Positions 7,560 to 14,895 are shown, counted from the first letter of the stretch. The stretch: 20,000 bases of DNA from Leptospira weilii (GCF_006874765.1 NZ_CP040840.1:1060001-1080000); one strand, 5' to 3'. The notes: a model not told the origin generated them from the sequence alone. A program made the numbers and translations.

Positions 7560-8705
7560 TCAAGATGCTTTCAATAGTATCCTTTGCACATCATCCCAGG
7601 AGAACATACTGAAATCCATAGCACCCTCATTTTTATTGTATCTTCTATGCTCAACTTTTACTACTTCGTCGAGCCGAGCAATTTTAAGTTGTCTATGAAA
7701 CACTACACTCTTGATTAGATTCAAGGATTGGCCGAAGTCCCTTTTTTCAAAATCTATGAAGATTCCAAGATTCACAAAAGACAGAGCTTTCTTTATATCG
7801 CGTTCCTTCTTTTTTCTCTGAGCTTCCGAAGATTTTTCCGATTGAATTGACGTATTTCTCATTGCAGATAATAATTCTTGAAGTTTCCCTATTTTATCTT
7901 TCCTGTAGAATGAATTTACCATTATTCCTAACTTTTCGGGGAACCGTGCTTTCTTTTCCTTAAAGTATTTTACAAATTCATTCTTACGGCTTAAGCTCAG
8001 AGTGGGATAAACAGAGAATTTACCTAATTCAGAAAAAGCCGATTCCAACTTTTTATAAAAGTCTTTCTCAATATGCTCTGCCTTTAGCTCGTGCAGCAAG
8101 TTGACTCCGAAGGTCTGTTTAATTTTTTGAGCCTTCAAATACCTCAATTCAATCCTCAGAACATTATCTTGAATTTTCAAATTCTTCCTTTTTTCGAGTT
8201 GTGTCTTCTTATCATAGGTCATCAACGTTAAGCGTTTGTTCTTCAGATACTTGGATGTTTCGTAGCTTTTCGATTCTGTTCGAGGTAGGGAAATCGTCTT
8301 TAGGATTGGAGCATAATACTCATAAGAGTGTTCCAATTCTATATTCAAGAACACGTCCAGTCTAGATAACTTCACAGCAGCCCAATCTTTAACCACAAAT
8401 CCTGCGACTTCTAAAATCGACATTAGCCTTTTTACTAAATCTTCGTAGTCGAATGGGGCATAAGAAGAGTAATTTACTCCATTGTAGAGGCGAGATAGAG
8501 AAAAACTGATAATGTAGAATCTAAATCCGTCTTTGAAAACCTCGATGATCATCACTCCATTGGCACGATCATAAAATCGGTCCCCCCTCTGACCTTGTCT
8601 AATTCGTAAAGCTCGAAGAAAGTCGTTCTGTTCAACGTTAGGGCCTTCAATAAAAAGTCGAATGGTATCGATGCCAAGGTAGTCAAAAGGGTTTTTCAGA
8701 TTCAA
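7560..8705 (-). CDS. Phage/plasmid replication initiator, II/X (Phage_CRI-like) family
   Basis: A 381-residue protein with the layout of gene II/X replication proteins of filamentous phages and related rolling-circle plasmids. It opens with a short strand, IDTIRLFIEG (12-21), followed by FSLSRLYNG (68-76). A region ending in SRLDVFLN (114-121) gives the conserved R-x-D element, with YEYYAPIL (128-135) following. TYDKKTQLE (163-171) and LRIELRY (183-189) match the family's Y-D-K and R-x-E-x-R elements. Such proteins nick one strand at the double-strand origin and remain attached through a tyrosine. Candidate tyrosines are in the YEYY cluster, but I cannot assign the nucleophile. The frame opens at TTG (8705); a stop lies four codons upstream, and GAGAGAG is a plausible weak ribosome binding site. 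No filamentous phage coat or Zot-like gene is present, so a plasmid is more likely than a phage. Confidence 0.7.
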   Translation of the reverse strand: MNLKNPFDYLGIDTIRLFIEGPNVEQNDFLRALRIRQGQRGDRFYDRANGVMIIEVFKDGFRFYIISFSLSRLYNGVNYSSYAPFDYEDLVKRLMSILEVAGFVVKDWAAVKLSRLDVFLNIELEHSYEYYAPILKTISLPRTESKSYETSKYLKNKRLTLMTYDKKTQLEKRKNLKIQDNVLRIELRYLKAQKIKQTFGVNLLHELKAEHIEKDFYKKLESAFSELGKFSVYPTLSLSRKNEFVKYFKEKKARFPEKLGIMVNSFYRKDKIGKLQELLSAMRNTSIQSEKSSEAQRKKKERDIKKALSFVNLGIFIDFEKRDFGQSLNLIKSVVFHRQLKIARLDEVVKVEHRRYNKNEGAMDFSMFSWDDVQRILLKAS

Positions 8706-8954
8706 AGTTAATCTCTCTCAAGGGAGGTCTAATCCCAGGCCAGCGTATATTTCAAATTCCTCTACTAAATTTTAACTCTCTTTTCATATTTTTAGAAAAA
8801 ACTTATCGTGGCCTGATTGATTAGGTCTCATTCGATTCTAATACCTTACACGACATAAGCCGAATTTGTCCTTAGTAACGCTTCTTATTACAAAACAATT
8901 CAACAACATAAGTACCGCGAATTTTTGTACAATCAAGGACGATTACCTATTCAC

Positions 8955-8968
8955 AGAGCCGAGGCTCT
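8955..8968. repeat. Short GC-rich palindrome, candidate nick-site hairpin
   Basis: AGAGCC and GGCTCT are perfect reverse complements with only GA between them. It is one of the few GC-rich palindromes in an AT-rich spacer and lies 250 bases upstream of Rep. It could extrude as a cruciform for Rep, or be a regulator site. Confidence 0.4.
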
Positions 8969-9033
8969 TAATTCAACATCTACAGTTCTACCAAATTCAA
9001 TCTTCAAAAACTTTTCACTAATTATAATATCAG

Positions 9034-9053
9034 TCCTCATTCGGGTTTGAGGA
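9034..9053 (+). repeat. Small hairpin in the leader of the 9126 gene
   Basis: TCCTCA (9034-9039) and TGAGGA (9048-9053) pair over 6 bp around an 8-base loop, TTCGGGTT, 73 bases before the start codon and just after a TATAAT. It could be an origin hairpin or part of the 5' untranslated region. Confidence 0.3.
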
Positions 9054-9125
9054 ACCAGGTATGAACGAATAAGATCTGGTTAGATACAGGATAGGCTGAA
9101 ATACAATAATAGGAGTATTGCAAAT

Positions 9126-10127
9126 ATGATAAGCAATACAGAGAAGCCCAAAGGTTTAAAATCTGGGTTAGAACAGGTTGAAGAAAATCTCAAGGAATTG
9201 AACGAGAAGAATCTCTACATTGGGGAAATTCAACTTCAAATTAAAGCTGGTTGTTATTCACTTGAGAACAGCTTCGAGCCTAAGTATAGTGAGAATGAAA
9301 CTGAGTTCATTTTCTATACCGATATGGATGATTTGAAAGTATCTTTTAACCTCTTTACATTGATTCAGCAAAACGAAAATTTTGAATTTGAAATTGGCTT
9401 TGAAGCTTTGTTTATTTCGAAATTGAGATCGTTCGGAATCCACATCCTTAACGAAGAAGGAATCTATGTAAGTAAAATTGCGATCATTAGCAGTCATTAC
9501 CTCGGGGAGAATAATTTTTCATATTACGAAGGTGTTTTGAAAAGCATAGAAATCAAAAACTATATTAAAAACATATCTGGTAAAAACTACAATTTCGATA
9601 ACGGAAGAGAGAGATTGGAAATAGGTGAAGGATATTTCGACTATGAACTTGGTTGTCAAGGTCACTCTAGCTATATTGCGGTTCAAATACATGGAATAGA
9701 AATGAATGGGCTCGGCTCTGAATTTGGATACGCAATAAATTTCGTCGATTTGAATATCAGTCAAGTGCTACGATTGAGGGACAAAAAATTACGAGAATTG
9801 TTTGCATCACTGGAAAACAACGAACTGGATAGAATGCTTTTCTCTTTACTGGATTCGATAACAGAATTAAATTCCGCTTCAGGGGTCGGATCTGTAGTAA
9901 GCAGAATAAATTTGCTAAAGCTCTTTTCCCCTACCTATAGGGAGTATTCTCTCGATTCATGGTACAAAGATTATCTTTCCGTTTCTTTGGAAACTATACT
10001 CAACAAATTGACGGACCTGTTTCTTTCGATTGAAAGTTCCAAAAATGAAATTCGGTATTGCGCTATTTTTCTCAAGCATCAAAGTGAAATACTGAAAAAA
10101 TTGAAGGAAATTCTTTTCTTAGAATAA
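9126..10127 (+). CDS. Unknown 333-residue protein
   Basis: A soluble protein without signal peptide or membrane helix. Residues 10-30 form a charged helix (GLEQVEENLKELNEKN), the middle 200 residues look beta-rich, and the last 110 residues are helical and leucine-rich (TELNSASG to the C-terminal ILKKLKEILFLE). That could give an oligomerising tail. I see no catalytic motif and recognise no family. The ATG is supported by AGGAG at 9111-9115, ten bases upstream. It stands alone on the plus strand, diverging from Rep, with a good hairpin terminator at 10172-10217. Position beside the candidate origin allows a maintenance role, but cargo of unknown function is equally possible. Confidence 0.65.
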   Translation: MISNTEKPKGLKSGLEQVEENLKELNEKNLYIGEIQLQIKAGCYSLENSFEPKYSENETEFIFYTDMDDLKVSFNLFTLIQQNENFEFEIGFEALFISKLRSFGIHILNEEGIYVSKIAIISSHYLGENNFSYYEGVLKSIEIKNYIKNISGKNYNFDNGRERLEIGEGYFDYELGCQGHSSYIAVQIHGIEMNGLGSEFGYAINFVDLNISQVLRLRDKKLRELFASLENNELDRMLFSLLDSITELNSASGVGSVVSRINLLKLFSPTYREYSLDSWYKDYLSVSLETILNKLTDLFLSIESSKNEIRYCAIFLKHQSEILKKLKEILFLE

Positions 10128-10171
10128 GGAAAGAAACTTTCTCGCAAAAGACAATTTAAGACTTTCCGATT

Positions 10172-10217
10172 GTCCTTTGATTTGGTTTCAGTGAATGCCC
10201 GGATCAAAGGACTTTTT
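10172..10217 (+). terminator. Hairpin terminator after the 9126 gene
   Basis: GTCCTTTGAT (10172-10181) and ATCAAAGGAC (10203-10212) form a perfect 10-bp stem with a 21-base loop, followed by five T (10213-10217). It lies 44 bases past the stop at 10127 and ahead of the convergent gene ending at 10224, so it may also insulate that gene. Confidence 0.65.
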
Positions 10218-10223
10218 GCACCA

Positions 10224-10607
10224 TTATGCGCTATGATCCCTACATATGTCACTCAGGGACAGAATACTGAAGACCGGATGCTCTAACCAGCCTTGATTTT
10301 CAAAAACTTCCCGTGCTTCGGTTATTCCATCAATAAACACAAACTCACTGCGGCGAACTTTGTCACCCTCAACTATCTCAGCGTAAACTTGGAACACATG
10401 CTTATCATCTGTAGCCTTCACATATATCCGACATTCCTTTGCTTTCAGCAGATCTTTTTTAAAATCCCAATGAGCCCCTTTGGTAGTTGCTGATCTCAAT
10501 GTCATACTCTGAAATCTCTGGATAGCGCTCAAGATCGTCTTAAACTGCGTTATGCCTTCTTGCGTTAGCTCTTTCCAACCTTCTTCTTTATCCTTTGATT
10601 TACCCAT
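10224..10607 (-). CDS. Unknown 127-residue protein
   Basis: A small, charged, soluble protein with no signal peptide. The first 40 residues are helical and lysine-rich ([14 protein letters not shown]...), followed by alternating strands ([29 protein letters not shown]) and a short C-terminal helix. The GC content looks higher than in most neighbours, which suggests a separate origin. I recognise no family. It diverges from the 11057 gene across a 449-base spacer with inverted repeats, one of which (TGGGAAA at 10630-10636) lies close to its start, so a shared regulator is possible. Confidence 0.55.
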   Translation of the reverse strand: MGKSKDKEEGWKELTQEGITQFKTILSAIQRFQSMTLRSATTKGAHWDFKKDLLKAKECRIYVKATDDKHVFQVYAEIVEGDKVRRSEFVFIDGITEAREVFENQGWLEHPVFSILSLSDICRDHSA

Positions 10608-10765
10608 ACGGAACTTTCATTCCTGGTTTTGGGAAAGTTTACGAGAAAAAACTTGAGTGGTGTTAGCTATGATTGGATCAAGAATAGAATAATAAATGTT
10701 CTCATAGTAGCTTGCTGATGCTGATCATATAGGTCAAAAATAACCATAGTTTTTAACTTACCCAT

Positions 10766-10920
10766 TTTCTCAAAATCACTCTGGGAAAAAGTTTCGATTT
10801 TTTAAGAAAAAATTTTTATCCCAAGATTTGAATATTCAATTCACATAAAATCACTTTACGAACCTACCTTGTTATCTAAAAAAAAAGTGGTGAACTTTTT
10901 TCCATTATGATTTTGAGAAA
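10766..10920. repeat. 13-bp perfect inverted pair
   Basis: TTTCTCAAAATCA (10766-10778) is exactly complementary to TGATTTTGAGAAA (10908-10920), with 129 bases between. Each arm is flanked by TGGGAAA or its complement a few bases away, so a larger composite unit may be inverted. It could be two facing binding sites for a looping regulator or partition protein. Confidence 0.5.
10881..10901 (+). terminator. A/T-rich hairpin, possible leader terminator
   Basis: AAAAAAGT (10881-10888) and ACTTTTTT (10894-10901) form an 8-bp stem around GGTGA. The descending arm doubles as the T-run. It lies in the leader region of the 11057 gene and could attenuate early transcripts; it may equally be low-complexity chance. 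Confidence 0.3.
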
Positions 10921-11056
10921 TAGAAAGTTTCCCATAGAATAGATATATGAGATCAAAATGATTTCTAATATTTCTTACATTCGATTTCGAAGATAAGCTT
11001 CTTAAGGGTAAGGGAAATATTGAAAAGATTTAAAATTTAAATAACGGAGGAGCTTA

Positions 11057-11467
11057 ATGAATAAAGCTTCAAATATCAAAAGTAACAAGAAAAGTAAAGT
11101 AGAAAGGCAGATGGAGAAACTCTCTAATCAGCTACAGCAAAAGGAAATCAAACCTATGGAGTATGCTGAGAATTTCCCGATGAAGGTAGGTAGATATTCT
11201 AAAGCAGCAGTTGTCGGAACAGCGGTTGCGGGATACAAAAAGAAGTATGGTGTAAAAGCCTATAAAGAAATTCAGGATGACTTTGACGCGATTATTAATG
11301 TCGTTAGGCATTTCGTTATCGGCTATATGACAAATCTAAAGGATGCCTATGAAGCATTAGAACAGGTTAAAGGTGGTAAAAAGGCCTTTGGATTGCTGAC
11401 TCAGAGGGCCATCGACGAGTCTCTAAGAGTCTATCCTTGGTTGGATGACGAATACTACCAATACTAA
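11057..11467 (+). CDS. Small basic protein of unknown function
   Basis: A 136-residue protein whose first 35 residues are lysine- and glutamine-rich (NKKSKVERQMEKLSNQLQQKE) and could bind nucleic acid or form a coil. A middle segment (VVGTAVAGYKKKYGVKAYKEIQDDF) and a helical part (INVVRHFVIGYMTNLKDAYEALEQV) follow. The C-terminus is acidic and aromatic (YPWLDDEYYQY). No family is recognised. The start has the best ribosome binding site in the window (GGAGGAG, 11046-11052), so translation is likely strong. The repeat-rich spacer upstream suggests regulation. The stop codon abuts a possible insertion-sequence end, and a strong terminator follows at 11601-11627. Confidence 0.65.
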   Translation: MNKASNIKSNKKSKVERQMEKLSNQLQQKEIKPMEYAENFPMKVGRYSKAAVVGTAVAGYKKKYGVKAYKEIQDDFDAIINVVRHFVIGYMTNLKDAYEALEQVKGGKKAFGLLTQRAIDESLRVYPWLDDEYYQY

Positions 11468-11479
11468 AAAAAATCACTC

Positions 11480-11540
11480 CTGTTGACCCCCGGAAGTTAA
11501 CATGAATGGTTTGTTTTGGCGAAAAGTAAACATGCGAAGA
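11480..11540. mobile_element. Possible insertion-sequence end with tandem binding-site-like repeats
   Basis: TGTTGACCCCC at about 11481 begins a stretch carrying AGTTAACATG (11495-11504) and AGTAAACATG (11525-11534), exactly 30 bases apart. Ends that begin with TGT and contain spaced repeats are typical of IS21-like elements. No transposase gene is adjacent, so this would be a solo end left by deletion. I cannot confirm it without the matching end. Confidence 0.3.
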
Positions 11541-11600
11541 TTCTGAAAATATTTGGGTGGCTTTGATCGATGCATAGATCAAGTCAGCCTTAAAGCTAAG

Positions 11601-11627
11601 GAGTAATAAAGATTACTCATTTTTTTT
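11601..11627 (+). terminator. Strong Rho-independent terminator
   Basis: GAGTAAT (11601-11607) and ATTACTC (11612-11618) form a 7-bp stem with a 4-base loop (AAAG), followed by A and eight T (11620-11627). It would end transcripts from the 11057 gene, 133 bases past its stop. Confidence 0.75.
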
Positions 11628-11741
11628 AATAAGCAAAAGTCGGCCAGGGATTCACCTATATTTTATTTATGAATTGAGACTTATTTGTTTAAATGACGAC
11701 TATAGAATATTGCGGAAAGAAACTATCTAATCAAAATGAAG

Positions 11742-12131
11742 TTAATTTTCGTTGATATCTAAGATTAAAATGAAACTTTGTTCAGATTCTTTTAAAATTT
11801 TGATTTTTCGAAATGCTCTCAATTTATTCTTTTGAGGTTGAGTATAATTGAAACGGGCAAGGAATATCTCTTCATTCAGATTTTCTTTTTCAACAACACG
11901 TGAAATGCTTCCAGCTATTAAATCATGGACAATTCGGGTAAAGTAATTGTGAAAATGTGTAAGCCCTTTTATTCTTTCTAGCTGAATCCAAATATACTTT
12001 GAGACGAATACTGGACAATTATAGAATTCTTCCACTCGGTATTTATATGGAGGAACCATTAAGCTAACAATTTCTCTGGATTCGATCAATTCTTGAAGTG
12101 GTTTATTTTCAAGTTTATCAAGCAAGGTCAT
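11742..12131 (-). CDS. Unknown protein downstream of the recombinase
   Basis: A 129-residue soluble protein with no signal peptide. It has a predicted helical N-terminus (LLDKLENKPLQELIES), a tyrosine- and phenylalanine-rich middle (KYRVEEFYNCPVFVSKYIWIQLERI, then FHNYFTRIVHDL) and a basic stretch (QPQKNKLRAFRKIKILKES) before two short strands. I recognise no family. Its start lies nine bases past the recombinase stop on the same strand, so they are almost certainly co-transcribed. That placement would fit a recombination directionality factor or other accessory, though it does not resemble known excisionases and the guess rests on position alone. Confidence 0.55.
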   Translation of the reverse strand: MTLLDKLENKPLQELIESREIVSLMVPPYKYRVEEFYNCPVFVSKYIWIQLERIKGLTHFHNYFTRIVHDLIAGSISRVVEKENLNEEIFLARFNYTQPQKNKLRAFRKIKILKESEQSFILILDINEN

Positions 12132-12140
12132 TTCTTCGTT

Positions 12141-12800
12141 TCATTCCCAACTAAGGAACTTAGATCCATCAAAATAGGGTTTAGTATAATATTTGGATGT
12201 CGTTACGGGACTTGAATGCCCCAGTACCTTCTGGGCCGCGATCGAGCCGGAAGTTTCGAGTAACTTCGCTCCTGTTGTGAATCTCAGGGCGTGAGGGTGA
12301 ACCATGCGACCAGAGCAGGTTTTAACACCCCAAGAATTAACAATCAATTGCAGTCCTCGGGTGGTTAGCGGATTTCTTTTATATTGATTCCTGCCAGGCA
12401 TAGATAAGAAGAAATAATCACCTTTATAATCGATTATAAAATGATACTCACGGATAAAAGCTAACGTCTCTTCAGCAATAACTGCGTACCCTAAGTTTCC
12501 TCCTTTCTTTAAATATTTGATAAGTGATTCACCGGAAGGAGCAGAAAAAATATTGGAAAATTTTAAAGAAACTACTTCCTTCGCACGAAGTCCAGTTTTG
12601 CTCATCAAAGAGAATAATGCACGATTTCGGTAATCCCTTTCTGAAATGGGTTGTGCAAAGGAGCGCGTTAAGTCACACATAGTTTTATCTGTGAGTCCCT
12701 TCCCGAGTGCGGAACCAGTGGCACCATCTTGATTTTCTCTTTTTCGTCTCTGTTCAAATTTAAAATCCGCGATAAAAAGTACATTAGAACTTGTTGACAT
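12141..12800 (-). CDS. Tyrosine recombinase (phage integrase family), short form
   Basis: A 219-residue site-specific recombinase with the catalytic set in order: R72 (KTGLRAKEV), K98 or K99 (KYLKKGG), H170-x-x-R173 (HPHALRF), H195 (LGHSSPVT) and Y204 or Y205 (TSKYYT). These residues cut and rejoin DNA through a 3'-phosphotyrosine. The protein is short compared with the usual 300-400 residues. Only about 50 residues precede the catalytic domain, with no recognisable SAM-like core-binding domain, and the N-terminus is charged (EQRRKRENQDG). It may be a natural short type, as in some plasmid resolvases and integron-like proteins, or truncated. The ATG at 12800 has a weak AGG upstream. It likely integrates or resolves the element; no tRNA attachment site is visible nearby. 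Confidence 0.85.
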   Translation of the reverse strand: MSTSSNVLFIADFKFEQRRKRENQDGATGSALGKGLTDKTMCDLTRSFAQPISERDYRNRALFSLMSKTGLRAKEVVSLKFSNIFSAPSGESLIKYLKKGGNLGYAVIAEETLAFIREYHFIIDYKGDYFFLSMPGRNQYKRNPLTTRGLQLIVNSWGVKTCSGRMVHPHALRFTTGAKLLETSGSIAAQKVLGHSSPVTTSKYYTKPYFDGSKFLSWE

Positions 12801-12898
12801 ATTAATACCTGAATATAGTAATTTATCGTTGTTTATGAGTTAATATTGCATTTCGAAAATGATTTTTTTTACATAAACTTTAAATAAACGAGATTCAA

Positions 12899-13736
12899 TT
12901 GAGTATTTATAAATACATTTCACCGACGCAGCGAAACTACAAAAACATTGAGGAAAGAATTATATATTTTCAAGATCCTCAAAATTTCAATGATCCATTT
13001 GATAGTCGAATAGATTTTGAAACAGCAGGTACTGAATTCGAATGGAGAGTCTTTTTTCAAAGCTTTGGACGGAATTCTTATGAAATAAATAATTTTATAG
13101 AAATGATAAAATCAGAAAACCCTCCGGACGCCACTCGTTTAATTCTAAATGGAAAATTTAATTATAGAGAAAGGACTAGAGTTTCTTGTTTTACAAGAAT
13201 CAATTTAAATATCCTACTATGGGGTCATTATGCTAATAAAATACACTGGGTTTTGTCTAGGTTTTAAAAGCGAAACGAGAGTTCAATTTGAAGGTATATT
13301 AATTGAAAAAGATCAAGTTAATATACCCTGGTCAATTTATAATGATTTCTTATCCTTTTTCGACCTAAGATACGAATTAGCGATGCCTAATAAATTCAAT
13401 GTTATTACTTCTGTTGATTTAGTAACCTGCGTTGAACCTTTTTTGAAAACAAAATTCAAAGACTGGGAATATGAGAAAGAGGTTAGGATATTTTTATTAG
13501 AGAGATGGATGAAGTCTCCTTGTGTCTCATACCCTTGTGAAACTTTAGAAAGCGTAACTATTGGATTGAAAAGCGAGTTGCGAGAAATCAAGAAAATTTA
13601 TAGAGCGGTAGTAAAATCTGGATGTAATATACGATGGTTTCGGACGAGTATGCACGAAAGAAATTATGAATTGATTATAGAGGAGATTCCAGATATAGAA
13701 TCATTCATTTCAAGTTTTAAGAAGGCTAACATATGA
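12899..13736 (+). pseudogene. DUF2971 family gene interrupted by a single-base frameshift
   Basis: Two overlapping frames (12899-13267 and 13230-13736, the second shifted +1) together make one DUF2971-type protein of about 278 residues. The first part has YKYISP, then a FxDPQNFNDPFD block and SCFTR. The second has KYTGFCLGF and TKFKDWEYEKEVRIF. Frame one reads GHYANK and then goes astray. Removing one A from the run AAAA at 13238-13241 gives GHYANKYTGFCLGF, the family's expected continuation. The break could be a real mutation, a homopolymer sequencing error or, less likely, recoding. The likely start is TTG at 12899, since an in-frame TAA lies at 12881. DUF2971 proteins are of unknown function and frequent in mobile and defence regions. 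The stop overlaps the next gene's start (ATGA), so the two were built as one unit. Confidence 0.8.
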
Positions 13737-14452
13737 CTGCGATTTTTACTTATCTATCGAATTCACCCAAAAGAGCTATTATGGCATGTGATAATTTAGG
13801 TGTTTATGAAAGTTCAAAAGAAATAAAAACTGAGAAAATAAATTGCTTATTTAATCGATATTATATCGCCACATATGGACCTAATATGTTAGGAGAAGCG
13901 GTTACTTTAATTTCAGATTATCAAATTTTTAAAAATTGTATAAGGCCATCGAATATAAATGATCTTCAGGCGATGATTGAAAGTATGTATGATATAAAAT
14001 TAAATCACTATGCTCGCGCCTCTGAGGAGTATCGCAAGCCTGATAAATTACAAGGAGGGATTATTTATGATTCAGAAGAGCATATGTTTTATTTAATGGA
14101 CCTTGGACAGCCATTTTCTGATGAAAAAATTAAGAAGCATAGATCATTCATAGAATTAAAGGAAGGGATAAACAGATTTGCTCTTTATGGAAATTCTAAT
14201 AATAAGTATGAAAATATTGATCTAAGTAAACTCGAAAAAGAAGCATGCAAAGAGAAACTTGAGATAGAATTTAAGGAATTAGCTGCAGATATTTGGAATA
14301 AATACAAGGTTAGAGTTGGAGAAGTCGGAAGCTACTTATTTGTTGCTGAAAGTGAAATCACGTTAGAGTCATGTTATGAGAGTTATGTCGATTATTGTGA
14401 TGCAATGGAAAAGCTGCCTTCGGATAATTTCAATACATGTTCAGGTAACTGA
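13733..14452 (+). CDS. Proteasome-like Ntn-hydrolase (putative)
   Basis: The 239-residue product begins MTAIFTYLSN and continues AIMACDNLGVY, then KTEKIN and YYIATYGP. This resembles the N-terminal strands of proteasome beta/HslV/Anbu-type hydrolases: a threonine exposed after Met removal (Thr2), an aspartate at D20 (equivalent to Asp17), a lysine at K32 or K35 (equivalent to Lys33), and a glycine after the next strand (G49). If correct it is a self-exposed threonine peptidase or amidase. The C-terminal 120 residues are helical and charged and do not ring a bell. It overlaps the DUF2971 gene by four bases, so translation is probably coupled. No AAA ATPase partner is present. The call rests on a short motif pattern, so an unrelated fold remains possible. 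Confidence 0.55.
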   Translation: MTAIFTYLSNSPKRAIMACDNLGVYESSKEIKTEKINCLFNRYYIATYGPNMLGEAVTLISDYQIFKNCIRPSNINDLQAMIESMYDIKLNHYARASEEYRKPDKLQGGIIYDSEEHMFYLMDLGQPFSDEKIKKHRSFIELKEGINRFALYGNSNNKYENIDLSKLEKEACKEKLEIEFKELAADIWNKYKVRVGEVGSYLFVAESEITLESCYESYVDYCDAMEKLPSDNFNTCSGN

Positions 14453-14467
14453 CGTAAAGTATTAATT

Positions 14468-14508
14468 CTTTCAACTTCTGATTTCTTCCCGAAAACGGAA
14501 GTTGAAAG
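14468..14508 (+). terminator. 11-bp hairpin after the Ntn-hydrolase gene
   Basis: CTTTCAACTTC (14468-14478) and GAAGTTGAAAG (14498-14508) pair perfectly with a 19-base loop, starting 15 bases past the stop. No T-tract follows, so it may stabilise or process the mRNA instead of terminating by itself. Confidence 0.5.
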
Positions 14509-14796
14509 GAATGTCTCTGCGCATTAACTAAAAGAAAACGTAAAGAATGATTTGTTTATATTGTGCAAAGAGAAGAGGCTTCTGAATATTCGGCGGATTA
14601 AGAAAATATTTTGAATATATTGCTTTATGCAGAAAATAACATACCGTATTGTTATCAAAATTTATGAATCCTTCTTGAGTTTATTGAGGGAATCTTCTAA
14701 ATTCAATTAGGCATGATTTATAATTCTCTTTTGTAAGGGAGTGCATTGATCTTTCAGGTAATGTTTGCATCAAATTAAATCATTTCCTGATTAGGT

Positions 14797-14826
14797 CTAA
14801 CGATTGGAAGTAAGTCTTATCGTTAG
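14797..14826. repeat. 8-bp inverted repeat upstream of the methyltransferase
   Basis: CTAACGAT (14797-14804) and ATCGTTAG (14819-14826) are perfect complements with 14 bases between, the centre-to-centre distance being two DNA turns. That suits a dimeric regulator binding two half sites, such as the operon's own receiver protein. The role is inferred. Confidence 0.35.
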
Positions 14827-14879
14827 TTGCTAAGTTTCTATATAGCTTTATTTTCAAAGTTTTCCTTATTTAAAAATAC

Positions 14880-14895
14880 TTGACATATCTATGTC
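14880..14895 (+). promoter_or_regulatory. TTGACA -35-like element overlapping a palindrome
   Basis: TTGACA (14880-14885) matches the consensus -35. The overlapping GACATA-TC-TATGTC (14882-14895) is a perfect 6-bp inverted repeat, as expected for a repressor site covering a promoter. The -10 is weak (T-rich, TTTTTA at 14905-14910). It lies 220 bases before the methyltransferase start. Confidence 0.35.

Larger units (their letters stand above)
8706..9125. other. Structured gene-free region beside Rep, candidate replication origin
   Basis: This 420-base divergent spacer lies between the Rep gene (minus) and the 9126 gene (plus). It holds a compact palindrome at 8955-8968, a hairpin at 9034-9053, a TATAAT at 9023-9028 that could drive the 9126 gene, and its AGGAG ribosome binding site at 9111-9115. 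Rolling-circle initiators usually act at a hairpin close to their own gene, which makes this the best origin candidate. No gene is credible here. Confidence 0.45.
10608..11056. other. Repeat-rich divergent spacer without genes
   Basis: This 449-base AT-rich stretch lies between two divergent orphan genes. It holds a 13-bp inverted pair (10766-10778 and 10908-10920), a TGGGAAA motif three times (10630-10636, 10782-10788, and reversed at 10928-10934), AGTGGTG twice (10656-10662, 10886-10892), and an A/T-rich hairpin at 10881-10901. The density suggests an operator array or partition/replication site rather than a gene. GGAGGAG at 11046-11052 is the ribosome binding site of the next gene. Confidence 0.5.

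Noticed and set aside
9258..9764. Two minus-strand open frames opposite the 9126 gene
   Set aside because: They are antisense to a gene with a good start, and have no ribosome binding site or family resemblance.
11367..11582. A 71-codon minus-strand frame overlapping the end of the 11057 gene
   Set aside because: No ribosome binding site, no recognisable domain, and it crosses the putative insertion-sequence end.
12899..13736. Programmed +1 frameshifting as the main explanation of the split DUF2971 gene
   Set aside because: The AAAA run lacks a recognisable slippery context or stimulatory stop codon; mutation or sequencing error is simpler.
14548..14586. Short plus-strand frame starting MICLYCAKRRGF, suggesting a CxxC zinc motif
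   Set aside because: It ends after 12 codons and no continuation in another frame resembles a nuclease.
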